Positions 44,897 to 53,073 of a stretch of 64,000 bases of DNA are shown piece by piece. The position numbers and the translations under genes are program-made. The notes under the pieces were generated by a model. It searched no databases. It was not told where the DNA came from and saw nothing but the letters and a program-made list of their open reading frames with translations. Position 1 is the stretch's first letter; each line of letters opens with the position of its first letter. Origin of the DNA: Rouxiella badensis (GTDB lineage Bacteria; Pseudomonadota; Gammaproteobacteria; Enterobacterales; Enterobacteriaceae); NCBI RefSeq assembly GCF_002093665.1, contig NZ_MRWE01000001.1, positions 124,001 through 188,000 on the forward strand, read 5' to 3'.

Positions 44897-45153
44897 TCTT
44901 CTAACTGACTGACTTCTTACTACAACATTAAACAGTGGTGGGTCGTACGGGATTGATTCGGCCTCTGGCCTCACCCTTCGGGCAACGCGTTCGCGTTGTC
45001 GTCTCGCTCCGCTCGGCTCAAACCTGCTACAGGTTCTCTTACCTACGACTTAACACATTTACTACAACATTAAACAGTGGTGGGTCGTGCGGGATTCGAA
45101 CCTGCGACCAATTGATTAAAAGTCAACTGCTCTACCAACTGAGCTAACGACCC
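44897..45153 (-). repeat. 257-bp tandem unit 2: tRNA-Lys plus spacer
   Basis: One complete period containing the second tRNA-Lys (45078-45153) and a 181-base spacer. The spacer carries the shared GC-rich core and a tRNA 3'-end copy at 44954-44936 with one mismatch (GTACG for GCACG). It is almost identical to unit 1. Confidence 0.9.
45078..45153 (-). tRNA. tRNA-Lys (anticodon UUU), second copy
   Basis: Identical to the other two copies, including the A51-C63 T-stem mismatch and encoded CCA. No tRNA-Val genes are interspersed, unlike the E. coli lysT-valT-lysW cluster at this locus. Confidence 0.97.
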
Positions 45154-45410
45154 TCTTCTAACTGACTGACTTCTTACTACAACATTAAACAGTGGTGGGT
45201 CGTGCGGGATTGATTCGGCCTCTGGCCTCACCCTTCGGGCAACGCGTTCGCGTTGTCGTCTCGCTCCGCTCGGCTCAAACCTGCTACAGGTTCTCTTACC
45301 TACGACTTAACACATTTACTACAGCATTAAACAGTGGTGGGTCGTGCGGGATTCGAACCTGCGACCAATTGATTAAAAGTCAACTGCTCTACCAACTGAG
45401 CTAACGACCC
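45154..45410 (-). repeat. 257-bp tandem unit 1: tRNA-Lys plus spacer
   Basis: First unit in transcription order. The tRNA is followed by CTGTTTAATG, a GC-rich core and an exact 19-nt copy of the tRNA 3' end (45211-45193). CTGTTTAATG then recurs, before a short lead-in to the next tRNA. Confidence 0.9.
45335..45410 (-). tRNA. tRNA-Lys (anticodon UUU), first copy
   Basis: Same 76-base sequence as the other two. First tRNA of the operon, about 57 bases after the predicted transcription start. Confidence 0.97.
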
Positions 45411-45473
45411 ACTAATCTGCTTAATTTGCTTGCCTGATTAACTTGTTTCAGTTTGTCTGGGCAACGGCGGCAT

Positions 45474-45501
45474 ATATTACTGATTTATCTCGGCAGCGCA
45501 A
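45474..45501 (-). promoter_or_regulatory. Promoter of the tRNA-Lys operon
   Basis: On the minus strand TTGCGC (45501-45496), 16-base spacer, TAATAT (45479-45474), then a GC-rich discriminator GCCGCCG as is typical of stable-RNA promoters under stringent control. Confidence 0.7.
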
Positions 45502-45549
45502 CCCTAATTTCGAGATAACTTACTGACTGCTTGTTCTTCATACATTCGA

Positions 45550-45584
45550 GCCCGAAAAATAGTCTAAATGGTTATTTTTCGGGC
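45550..45584. terminator. Terminator after cpoB
   Basis: Symmetric hairpin GCCCGAAAAATA / TATTTTTCGGGC, 12 bases after the cpoB stop, ending the tol-pal operon ahead of the tRNA promoter. Confidence 0.75.
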
Positions 45585-45596
45585 CTGAATGGCTAA

Positions 45597-46382
45597 CTAT
45601 TTTGAAGACAAACGTTTTTGAGCCGCTCGCGCAGATTCGGTGTTCGGGTATTGTTTAACCACTTGCTGGAACACGGCTTTCGCTTTTTCGCTCTGGCCTT
45701 TCTCCTGCATGATGATCCCTACCTTGTACATCGCGTCTGGGCTTTTCGGCGACTTCGGATAGTTTTTGACCACTACCGCAAAATAGTACGCTGCGTCATC
45801 TTTCTTACCCTTGTTGTAATACAACTGGCCGAGCCAATAATTGGCATTAGGCTGGTAAGTCGAATCCGGGTATTGCTTGATAAAAGCCTGGAAGGCAGTA
45901 ATTGCCTGATCGGGCTGTTTCTTTTCCAACGCTAATGATACAGCGTTGTTGTAGTCAGTGTCCGGATTCCCCGAGCTTGCAGGCGCGCTGCTAGCAGAAG
46001 CAGAGTCAGAACCGCTGTCAGCCGTTGCTGCACCTGCTGAAGCACCTGCAGCGGCCGCAGGGGCACTACCTGAGCTTTGCATCGAAGCTATCTGCTGGAG
46101 AATCTGGTTTTGACGATCGGTAATCTGCTTCAGCTGATATTGGCTGTCCTGGATTTGCCCACGGAGCGTCGCAATATCATTCTGGTTATCGGAGACTTGT
46201 TGCTGGAGTTGAGTTAATAGCTGGCCTTGACCGTTAGAGATACGCTCAAGGGTGGTGACTCGATCTTCTATCGAGCCGGAGCCGACATTACTGATTGGTG
46301 CCGAGGCAGTAGCGGCCCAAGGGGCCGCTACGCCAATCAGTAACGACAGACTCAACAGGTGATGTCTGAAGTTACTGCTCAT
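45597..46382 (-). CDS. cpoB: Cell division coordinator CpoB (YbgF)
   Basis: Periplasmic protein that links peptidoglycan synthesis by PBP1B with Tol-driven outer-membrane constriction. The 261 residues comprise a signal peptide (to about ATASA, residue 28), an N-terminal trimerising coiled coil (about 35-105, with repeated Gln/Ile heptads), a Ser/Ala/Gly linker and a C-terminal TPR domain (about 145-260; DYNNAVSLALEKKQPDQAI, NYWLGQLYYNKGKKDDA). It follows pal by nine bases. Confidence 0.95.
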   Translation of the reverse strand: MSSNFRHHLLSLSLLIGVAAPWAATASAPISNVGSGSIEDRVTTLERISNGQGQLLTQLQQQVSDNQNDIATLRGQIQDSQYQLKQITDRQNQILQQIASMQSSGSAPAAAAGASAGAATADSGSDSASASSAPASSGNPDTDYNNAVSLALEKKQPDQAITAFQAFIKQYPDSTYQPNANYWLGQLYYNKGKKDDAAYYFAVVVKNYPKSPKSPDAMYKVGIIMQEKGQSEKAKAVFQQVVKQYPNTESARAAQKRLSSK

Positions 46383-46391
46383 GCGATTCTC

Positions 46392-46904
46392 TTAGTAAAC
46401 CAGTACGGCACGACGGTTTTTAGCGTAAGCCGCTTCGTCATGACCCAGTACAGCTGGTTTTTCTTTACCGTAAGAAACGATAGAGATCTGGTCAGCAGAA
46501 ACGCCTTTACCCTGCAGGTACATTTTAACTGCAGAAGCACGACGCTCGCCCAGTGCGATGTTGTATTCAGGTGTGCCACGTTCGTCGGCGTTACCTTCAA
46601 CAGTCACTTTGTAAGACGGGTTGCTACGCAGGAATGCAGCGTGTGCATCCAGCATCTGAGCGTAGTCAGAAGAAACATCATACTTGTCCAGACCGAAGTA
46701 AACGATGTTGTTCTTCTGCAGCTCTTGCATTTGCTGGCGAGCTTGTTCTTCTGAAGACATATTGCCGTTTTCAGTGCCAGTACCAGCACCGTTAGCGCCG
46801 TATCCAGCTTGGCCATTGTCTGCGGTTTTGTGTGAACTACAAGCAGCGATTGCCATTACAGGTACTGCCAACAGCAGGCCTTTCAGCACTTTATTAAGTT
46901 GCAT
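46392..46904 (-). CDS. pal: Peptidoglycan-associated lipoprotein Pal
   Basis: Outer-membrane lipoprotein that binds peptidoglycan and TolB. The 170-residue protein has a lipobox AIAAC (Cys about residue 22), a Gly/Asn-rich linker and an OmpA-like domain (from about 65). That domain contains the diaminopimelate-binding [18 protein letters not shown]. High-expression codon use. 46 bases downstream of tolB. Confidence 0.97.
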   Translation of the reverse strand: MQLNKVLKGLLLAVPVMAIAACSSHKTADNGQAGYGANGAGTGTENGNMSSEEQARQQMQELQKNNIVYFGLDKYDVSSDYAQMLDAHAAFLRSNPSYKVTVEGNADERGTPEYNIALGERRASAVKMYLQGKGVSADQISIVSYGKEKPAVLGHDEAAYAKNRRAVLVY

Positions 46905-46950
46905 CTCGTTGATCCTTTTTTATAATTTGCCATACATATCTTAACATGCA

Positions 46951-48243
46951 TCACAGGTACGGCGACCAGGCAGGAGAAGATACCTGTCCTTCGGTAGCCG
47001 GAAGACGCGCTTTGAAACGCCCATCAGTCGAGACCAAATTCAACACCTGCCCGAGTCCTTGAGAAGAACTGTAGATAACCATGGTGCCGTTCGGCGCGAT
47101 ACTAGGCGTTTCATCCAGGTACGTGTCCGTTAATACTTGAACGGCTCCCGTGTCCAGATCTTGTTTGGCGATGTGTTGGCTACCGTTTGCGGAACTAACC
47201 ATTACAAGGAATTTTCCATCGGGGCTAACATCTGAGTTCTGGTTCTGAGAACCTTCCCACGTCAGACGCTGAGGCGCACCGCCATTAATATTTACTTTAT
47301 ACAACTGAGGACGACCACCCTGATCCGAGGTAAACGCCAGATTTTGACTATCTGGGAACCAGGTTGGCTCAGTGCTGTTGCTGCGTCCGTCAGTGACCTG
47401 GCTGATTTGGCCAGAAGCTAAATTCATTACATACAGGTTCAGGCTGCCTGATTTAGACAAGGCCATCGCCAGTTTGGTACCGTCTGGAGAAAACGCGGGT
47501 GCACCGTTATGACGCGGGAAGTCAGCGACTTGACGGATTGCGCCGTTAGCCAGGGTCTGAATCACCAGAGCAGACTGACCGCTTTCAAAAGTTACGTAAG
47601 CCAGTTTGCTACCGTCTGGAGACCAGGCCGGTGACATCAAAGGCTCGGTCGAACGGTGCACGACAAACTGATTGTAGCCGTCATAGTCAGAGACTTGCAG
47701 TTCAAACGGGAATTTCCCGCCGTTGGTCTGCACGACATACGCGATACGGGTGCGGAATGCGCCTTTAATTCCGGTCAGCTTCTGGAATACTTCATCACTC
47801 GCGGTATGTGCTGCATAACGCAGCCACTCTTTGGTGATTTTGTATTGGTTCTGTGCCAGAACGGTTCCGCTTGCACCCGAGGTGTCAACCAGCTGATAAG
47901 ACACCAGATAGCTGCCGTCACCGCCAGGCTGAATTTGACCAACAACCACGTCATTGATGCCCAACGCGCTCCAGGCAGCAGGCGTAACTTCAGCCGCTGT
48001 GCTCGGTTGCTGTGGCATACGTGCGTTGTCGATAGGATTAAATTTGCCGCTGTTGCGCAGGTCAGCCGCAACGATGCCGCCGATATCCTGTGGAGGAGTC
48101 CCCGGACCAGCCCATTTAAAAGGTACTACTGCAATTGGGCGGGCAGAGTCTACCCCTTGGGTTATCTCGATGCGCACTTCCGCATGAGACACCGTCGCCC
48201 ACATCATCAATAGGCCGAACGCTACTCGAATTGCCTGTTTCAT
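46951..48243 (-). CDS. tolB: Tol-Pal system beta-propeller protein TolB
   Basis: Periplasmic protein that shuttles between TolA and Pal. The 430-residue precursor has a signal peptide ending near VSHA. The adjacent [21 protein letters not shown] contains the TolA-binding N-terminus. An N-terminal alpha/beta domain precedes a six-bladed propeller with repeated SPDGxxLA motifs ([33 protein letters not shown]). GGGAGAT precedes the ATG. Confidence 0.97.
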   Translation of the reverse strand: MKQAIRVAFGLLMMWATVSHAEVRIEITQGVDSARPIAVVPFKWAGPGTPPQDIGGIVAADLRNSGKFNPIDNARMPQQPSTAAEVTPAAWSALGINDVVVGQIQPGGDGSYLVSYQLVDTSGASGTVLAQNQYKITKEWLRYAAHTASDEVFQKLTGIKGAFRTRIAYVVQTNGGKFPFELQVSDYDGYNQFVVHRSTEPLMSPAWSPDGSKLAYVTFESGQSALVIQTLANGAIRQVADFPRHNGAPAFSPDGTKLAMALSKSGSLNLYVMNLASGQISQVTDGRSNSTEPTWFPDSQNLAFTSDQGGRPQLYKVNINGGAPQRLTWEGSQNQNSDVSPDGKFLVMVSSANGSQHIAKQDLDTGAVQVLTDTYLDETPSIAPNGTMVIYSSSQGLGQVLNLVSTDGRFKARLPATEGQVSSPAWSPYL

Positions 48244-48557
48244 TGTATCTCCCTTATCTGGACTCAGAGCCCGAAAGAAATCTTACGCCTCGTCAGGTGG
48301 CGTCACAAACGGCAGAAGACCGCGCATCGATTTCCCAATTTTCCATGTTGGGAATGCACGGTTTCCTGCTGCTTTACACTGCCCGACACCTGCGAGCCAC
48401 GACGTCTGACCGGCTTATTCTTTCCGCGATAAACTAGCAGAATTTTAACAAACCAATGCACACAAAACTACATAAACACCAGATAAGCCATCGCAAATAT
48501 CTTAAACAAGAATATTTTCAACTGCGACTTCAATAACTTTGGCCATTTTAGGCCCCA
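48244..48557 (-). promoter_or_regulatory. tolA-tolB intergenic region
   Basis: A 314-base gap, long for this operon. No gene is seen. It probably contains the separate tolB promoter known in E. coli. A hairpin TTCCCAA-N9-TTGGGAA lies at 48332-48354. The tolA-proximal half is AT-rich. Confidence 0.45.
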
Positions 48558-49916
48558 TTACTGAGGCTTAAAGTCTACCGGTGCATTTTTAAACACTTCA
48601 TAAACATCCTGAGACGGTGGTTTTGGGATCCTTGCCTGTCGAGCCGCTGCAATCGCTGCCTGACACAGAGCCGGATCGCCGCCCTCAGACTGAATATCTA
48701 GCAACGTACCATTCGGTGCGAGCTTGATGCGTAACGAACAGGTTTTGCCGATGTATGACTGGTAGTCATAGAAACGGCTCTTGATTGCGGCTTCAACCTG
48801 ACCAGCATAGTTGGAAATGTCCGCGCCCGATGCCCCGCTCTTCTTATTTTTACCTACACCAGCGGCTCCACCGCCACCCTTAGGTGCGTTTTTGGAGGAG
48901 GCAAGGCCACCAAACAGGTCGTCGACGTCTGCAGACTGCTTCGCCGCAGCGGCAGCGGCTTTCTTCTTGGCATCTGCTGCGGCCTTGGCAGCTGCGGCCT
49001 TCTCGGCGGCGGCTTCCTTGGCTGCGGCGGCTTTAGCTTCTTTTGCGGCAGCAGCTTTCGCTTCGGCAGCCTCTTTCGCTTCAGCCGCTTTGGCCTCTGC
49101 GGCCTGTTTAGCTTCTGCGGCTTTCGCCTCGGCGGCGGCCTGCTTCGCTTCTTCAGCTGCGGCCTTCTTCTCGGCGTCAGCAGCCGCTTTCTTGGCTTCT
49201 GCCTGTGCCTGCTTCTTGGCTACGGCCGCAGCAGCGGCATCGGCCTCTGCCTGTTTCTTGGCTTCAGCTTCAGCTTTCTTCTGCGCATCAGCCTGAGCTT
49301 TTGCCACTTTGTCGGCTTCGGCCTTAGCCTTCGCAGCAGCATCTGCTGCCTGCTTCTGTTGTTCTTTCACTGCGGCGGCTTTGGCATCAGCGGCAGCCTG
49401 TTTTGCATCTTCTGCGGCCTGTTTGGCCTCTTCAGCTGCGGCTTTCTTCTGTTGCTCGGCGGCTTGTTTAGCCTGCTCAGCAGCAGCCTGTTTCTGTTCT
49501 TGCGCCGCTTGCTTGGCAGCTTCGGCAGCCTCTTTGGCTTGCTCAGCCTTCTGCTGCTGTGCAGCCTGTTTGGCTGACTCAGCGGCTTCTTTGGCCTCTT
49601 CAGCCTTTTGCTGCTTAGCCTCTTCGGCCGCTTCTTTGGCTTCTTCAGCCTGCTGTTCAGACTTTTTCTGATGCGATTGCTGGGCGCGGTTCGCGTCAGC
49701 CTGCTGCTGTTGCTCGCGATTGTATTGCTCGACCACTGCGCCAGAATCGACCATCACGGCCGAAATATCAGTACCGCCGCCGCCGCCGCTCATACTGGTG
49801 TCCTCGTGAAGAGAACTCCAGACCAACAGGGCTATCAATATGATATGCAGAACGACCGAAACAATAACGGCGCGTTTGAGCTTATCGTTTTGTTCAGTTG
49901 CAGTTGCCTTTACCAA
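48558..49916 (-). CDS. tolA: Cell envelope integrity protein TolA
   Basis: Inner-membrane-anchored, periplasm-spanning protein energised by TolQR that acts on TolB and Pal. The 452 residues (421 in E. coli) are a TM helix (about 14-36) followed by a very long Ala/Lys/Glu/Gln-rich helical domain II (about 65-340) built of repeats such as EEAKQAA and AEAKKAA. The globular domain III contains YIGKTCSLRIKLAPNGTLLDIQ. The frame starts at TTG 49916, with GGGA eight bases upstream; no ATG or GTG is better placed, so a TTG start is likely. The extra length lies in the repetitive domain. Confidence 0.95.
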   Translation of the reverse strand: MVKATATEQNDKLKRAVIVSVVLHIILIALLVWSSLHEDTSMSGGGGGTDISAVMVDSGAVVEQYNREQQQQADANRAQQSHQKKSEQQAEEAKEAAEEAKQQKAEEAKEAAESAKQAAQQQKAEQAKEAAEAAKQAAQEQKQAAAEQAKQAAEQQKKAAAEEAKQAAEDAKQAAADAKAAAVKEQQKQAADAAAKAKAEADKVAKAQADAQKKAEAEAKKQAEADAAAAAVAKKQAQAEAKKAAADAEKKAAAEEAKQAAAEAKAAEAKQAAEAKAAEAKEAAEAKAAAAKEAKAAAAKEAAAEKAAAAKAAADAKKKAAAAAAKQSADVDDLFGGLASSKNAPKGGGGAAGVGKNKKSGASGADISNYAGQVEAAIKSRFYDYQSYIGKTCSLRIKLAPNGTLLDIQSEGGDPALCQAAIAAARQARIPKPPSQDVYEVFKNAPVDFKPQ

Positions 49917-50017
49917 AATAGATTTCCCAACACAGGATTGCTAAAGCCCGGTGGCACACGCTTTTTATTAACGTACATCCACCAGGTTTAAAATAAATGT
50001 CACCCATTAGCCATGGA

Positions 50018-50446
50018 TCAGATTGGCTGTGTCATCAAACCTACAGATTTCACACCAGCCTGATGCAGCAAATTCAGCGCCTTGATTATCTCATCATAAG
50101 GCACCTGTTTTGCTCCACCGATCAGGAAAACGGTTTTCGGATTAGCCTGGATGCGTTGCGACGCCTCCGCGATAACCTGCTGCTCCGGCAGCTGTTCCAT
50201 TCTTTGATGGTCTATAACAATGGTGTATTGGCCAACGCCAGAAACCTCGACGATAACCGGCGGGTTATCATCGGTAGAAACTGTTTTGGAGTCGGTCGCA
50301 TCAGGCAAGTCCACCTCAACGCTCTGCGTGATGATAGGCGCCGTTGCCATGAAAACGAGCAACAGCACCAGCAACACGTCGAGCAGTGGAACGATGTTGA
50401 TTTCCGACTTCAGTTCGCGACGTTTACGACCTCGTACTCGAGCCAT
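50018..50446 (-). CDS. tolR: Tol-Pal proton channel subunit TolR
   Basis: ExbD-like inner-membrane protein, 142 residues. One N-terminal TM helix (about 18-40; INIVPLLDVLLVLLLVFM) contains the channel Asp (about residue 23), followed by a periplasmic domain. Works with TolQ to energise TolA. It lies 11 bases after tolQ. Confidence 0.97.
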   Translation of the reverse strand: MARVRGRKRRELKSEINIVPLLDVLLVLLLVFMATAPIITQSVEVDLPDATDSKTVSTDDNPPVIVEVSGVGQYTIVIDHQRMEQLPEQQVIAEASQRIQANPKTVFLIGGAKQVPYDEIIKALNLLHQAGVKSVGLMTQPI

Positions 50447-50457
50447 ACTCCCCTCCC

Positions 50458-51144
50458 TTAATTACTGCTCTCGCGAGAGAAAGCCTGGCGGTGCAGGATA
50501 GCCGTGAACTCTTCGATGAAGTTATCGTAATTTTGCTCGAGTTTGTTAACGCGTTGGCTAAGGCGGTTGTAGGCCATAACAGCAGGAATAGCGGCAAACA
50601 AACCGAGTGCGGTGGCGATCAGCGCTTCAGAGATACCAGGCGCAACCATCTGCAGCGTAGCCTGTTTGACCGCGCCCAAGCCGATGAAGGCGTTCATGAT
50701 CCCCCACACCGTACCAAACAGGCCGATATATGGGCTGATAGAACCGACTGAGCCAAGGAATGGAATATGGTTTTCCAACGCTTCAAGCTCGCGGTTAAAG
50801 GAGATACGCATGGCGCGTGAAGAACCTTCGATAACCGATTCTGGCGCGTGACTGTTTGCGCGATGCAAACGAGCAAACTCTTTGAAACCGGAATGAAAGA
50901 TCTGCTCAGCACCGCTCAGCGTGTCGCGACGGCCCTGGCTTTCCTGATAAAGACGAGAAAGCTCAATGCCAGACCAGAATTTATCTTCAAATGCTTCCGC
51001 TTCACGGGTTGCCGCATTCAGCACCTTGGTGCGCTGAATGATGATGGCCCATGAGGCAACAGAAAAACAGATCAGGATAAGCATGATCAGCTTAACCAGG
51101 ATGCTGGCCTTTAAAAATAAATCAATAATGTTCATGTCAGTCAC
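50458..51144 (-). CDS. tolQ: Tol-Pal proton channel subunit TolQ
   Basis: ExbB-like inner-membrane protein, 228 residues with three TM helices (about 15-37, 135-160, 170-195) and the conserved [21 protein letters not shown]. The GTG start (51144-51142) overlaps the ybgC stop as GTGA, and E. coli tolQ also uses GTG. Confidence 0.97.
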   Translation of the reverse strand: MTDMNIIDLFLKASILVKLIMLILICFSVASWAIIIQRTKVLNAATREAEAFEDKFWSGIELSRLYQESQGRRDTLSGAEQIFHSGFKEFARLHRANSHAPESVIEGSSRAMRISFNRELEALENHIPFLGSVGSISPYIGLFGTVWGIMNAFIGLGAVKQATLQMVAPGISEALIATALGLFAAIPAVMAYNRLSQRVNKLEQNYDNFIEEFTAILHRQAFSRESSN

Positions 51145-51545
51145 TGCTTAAACTCCGCGACAATAGACTTAGGAAGCGCTCTTGGCTTCATTTGATGTGG
51201 ATCGATGCATGCAATAAGAACTTCTGCACTACTCAGAAGATTTCCATGCGAATCAAGAATTCGTTGTGCAAAGGTAAGTGAAGCTCCCCGGATTTCGGTG
51301 ATTTCGCTCTGGACTTCCAGCAGGTCGTCAAGACGTGCAGGCGCCAGATATTCAACCGTCATACGGCGAACAGCAAAAGCGACATGTTCTTCCAGCAATT
51401 TATGCTGGTGAAAGTTGCGATCACGCAACATTTCTGTGCGAGCCCTTTCAAAAAAGGCGACGTAACGGGCGTGATAAACCACGCCGCCTGCATCGGTGTC
51501 TTCGTAATAAACACGGACAGGCCATCGGAACAACGAATTACTCAC
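51141..51545 (-). CDS. ybgC: Acyl-CoA thioesterase YbgC
   Basis: Hot-dog-fold thioesterase, first gene of the tol-pal operon. In E. coli it acts on acyl-CoA/ACP and associates with phospholipid enzymes. The start is placed at GTG 51545 ([21 protein letters not shown]), giving 134 residues as in E. coli. The frame extends upstream to 51587 without family similarity. Catalytic Asp is in [17 protein letters not shown] (about 14-30) and the conserved ARTEMLR follows. Confidence 0.93.
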   Translation of the reverse strand: MSNSLFRWPVRVYYEDTDAGGVVYHARYVAFFERARTEMLRDRNFHQHKLLEEHVAFAVRRMTVEYLAPARLDDLLEVQSEITEIRGASLTFAQRILDSHGNLLSSAEVLIACIDPHQMKPRALPKSIVAEFKQ

Positions 51546-51716
51546 TCTACATCCCGTATTGCAATTTGACGGCCCTACTATACGCAACTGATTTCAGGTT
51601 TGGAATGGGTTGCAACTCTGGAATGAAAATAATTATGAGCCGTGATGGTGCATTGAAATAACTGTGTCAGCGCTTTGTAAATCATGTAAAAAAAAGCGAG
51701 TTTCAACGGTGTATAA

Positions 51717-51741
51717 ACAAAAGGGCCCACTCGGGGCCCTT
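51717..51741 (-). terminator. Terminator of the cyd operon
   Basis: AAGGGCCC-N5-GGGCCCTT followed on the minus strand by TTG and AT-rich DNA. It lies directly between cydX and ybgC, where ybgE stands in E. coli. Confidence 0.75.
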
Positions 51742-51779
51742 ACTGTTCAAAACACTTAAATTAGACAATGCGTAACGCG

Positions 51780-51893
51780 TTATTCTGCGTCTTTAGCCGC
51801 TTTGCTTTCTTCACTTTGTTCGAACGCTAACGCGGTGATGATCCCCGCTGAGCAGGCCAGCAGCGTTCCGAGTATCCAGGCAAAATACCACAT
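51780..51893 (-). CDS. cydX: Cytochrome bd-I small subunit CydX
   Basis: A 37-codon gene. The product begins MWYFAWILGTLLACSAGIIT, a single transmembrane helix with the essential N-terminal region of CydX (E. coli MWYFAWILGTLLACSFGVIT), and ends in a charged tail (EESKAAKDAE). It stabilises the haem groups of the CydAB oxidase. It lies 26 bases after cydB on the same strand. Confidence 0.96.
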   Translation of the reverse strand: MWYFAWILGTLLACSAGIITALAFEQSEESKAAKDAE

Positions 51894-51919
51894 GGTGTTA
51901 AACTCCCCTTTGGTTGCGA

Positions 51920-53059
51920 TTAGTACAGCGAATGCTTGTTGTTTTCGATAAAGTTTTTATCGAGGCGACCAAACATTTTGTAGTAAGCCCAACTGGTGTA
52001 GATAAGGACGATCGGCACGAAAATGCAGGCGACCACGGTCATGACTTTCAGCGTCAGCAGGCTGGAAGTGGCATCCCACATCGTGAGGCTGGCGCTCGGT
52101 TCAATGCTCGAAGGCATCACGAATGGGAACATTGTGATGCCCGTCGTCAGGATCACACAGGCGATGGTGAGCGACGATGTCAGGAACGCCCATGCCCCCT
52201 TATTCAACCTCGACAGTAGAAGGGTTAATAAAGGTAAAATGACGCCCAGTGCCGGAATGGCCCATAGTGCAGGCATGCGGTTGAAGTTAAGCAACCATGC
52301 ACCGGCCTGATGCGCGACCGTTTTACGCAATGGGTTAGACTCGGCAGCGGTGTTAATTGCCGAGGTCACCACATAACCGTCAATGCCTTTCACCAACCAG
52401 ACGCCGGCTATCAGGAAAGCAATCATCATCACCAGCGCCGAAATCTGCGCGGCTGTTCGGGTACGCAGATGCAGTTCACCCACGGTTCGCATCTGCAGGT
52501 AGGTTGCCCCCTGCGTCACCAGCATGGTCAGGCTGACAATACCCGCCAGCAGGCCAAACGGATTGAGCAGCTGAAGCAGGTTACCGGTGTAGAACAGACG
52601 CAGATATTCATCAATGTGGAAAGGTACGCCCTGAAGCAGGTTGCCGAAGGCTACCCCAAAGACTACGGCCGGCACGAAGCTGCCGATGAAAATGCCCCAG
52701 TCCCACAGATTGCGCCAGCGACGATCGTCAACCTTGCTACGATAGTCAAAGCCCAGCGGGCGGAAGAACAAGGCACAAAGTACCAAGATCATCGCGGCAT
52801 AAAAGCCCGAGAATGCTGCGGCGTAGACCATCGGCCAAGCGGCGAACAGTGCTCCCCCGGCAGTTATCAGCCACACCTGATTGCCGTCCCAGTGGGGAGC
52901 AATCGCGTTAATCATCACGCGGCGATCGGTGTCGGTTTTGCCGATAATGCGCACCAGAATGCCTACGCCCATATCAAAGCCATCGGTGACGGCGAAGCCA
53001 ATAAACAGCACGCCTATCAGCACCCACCAGATGAACCTTAAAACTTCATAGTCGAACAT
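51920..53059 (-). CDS. cydB: Cytochrome bd-I ubiquinol oxidase subunit II CydB
   Basis: Structural membrane subunit of the high-affinity quinol oxidase. The 379-residue protein has about nine hydrophobic helices and starts MFDYEVLRFIWWVLIGVLFIGFAVTDGFDMG, including the conserved Asp pair near the first helix. It matches E. coli CydB in length (379 aa). It lies 14 bases after cydA. Confidence 0.97.
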   Translation of the reverse strand: MFDYEVLRFIWWVLIGVLFIGFAVTDGFDMGVGILVRIIGKTDTDRRVMINAIAPHWDGNQVWLITAGGALFAAWPMVYAAAFSGFYAAMILVLCALFFRPLGFDYRSKVDDRRWRNLWDWGIFIGSFVPAVVFGVAFGNLLQGVPFHIDEYLRLFYTGNLLQLLNPFGLLAGIVSLTMLVTQGATYLQMRTVGELHLRTRTAAQISALVMMIAFLIAGVWLVKGIDGYVVTSAINTAAESNPLRKTVAHQAGAWLLNFNRMPALWAIPALGVILPLLTLLLSRLNKGAWAFLTSSLTIACVILTTGITMFPFVMPSSIEPSASLTMWDATSSLLTLKVMTVVACIFVPIVLIYTSWAYYKMFGRLDKNFIENNKHSLY

Positions 53060-53073
53060 ACGTGGTCTCCCTC

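Noticed and set aside
44227-45404. Repeated 70-107-codon plus-strand frames (for example 44227-44550, 44475-44753, 45192-45404) that might encode a basic repeat protein like E. coli Tpr
   Set aside because: They run antisense through tRNA genes, tRNA-end copies and terminators. They recur only because the DNA repeats and have no evident ribosome-binding sites. A Tpr-like product cannot be wholly excluded.
44212-45410. Regular repeats that could be taken for a CRISPR-like array
   Set aside because: Units are 203 and 257 bp with tRNA genes, terminators and conserved spacers. There are no short repeats with unique spacers and no cas genes.
48811-49671. Long Ala/Ser/Phe- and Cys/Leu-rich frames opposite tolA
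   Set aside because: They are complements of the repetitive GCN/AAR codons of TolA domain II and have no features of their own.
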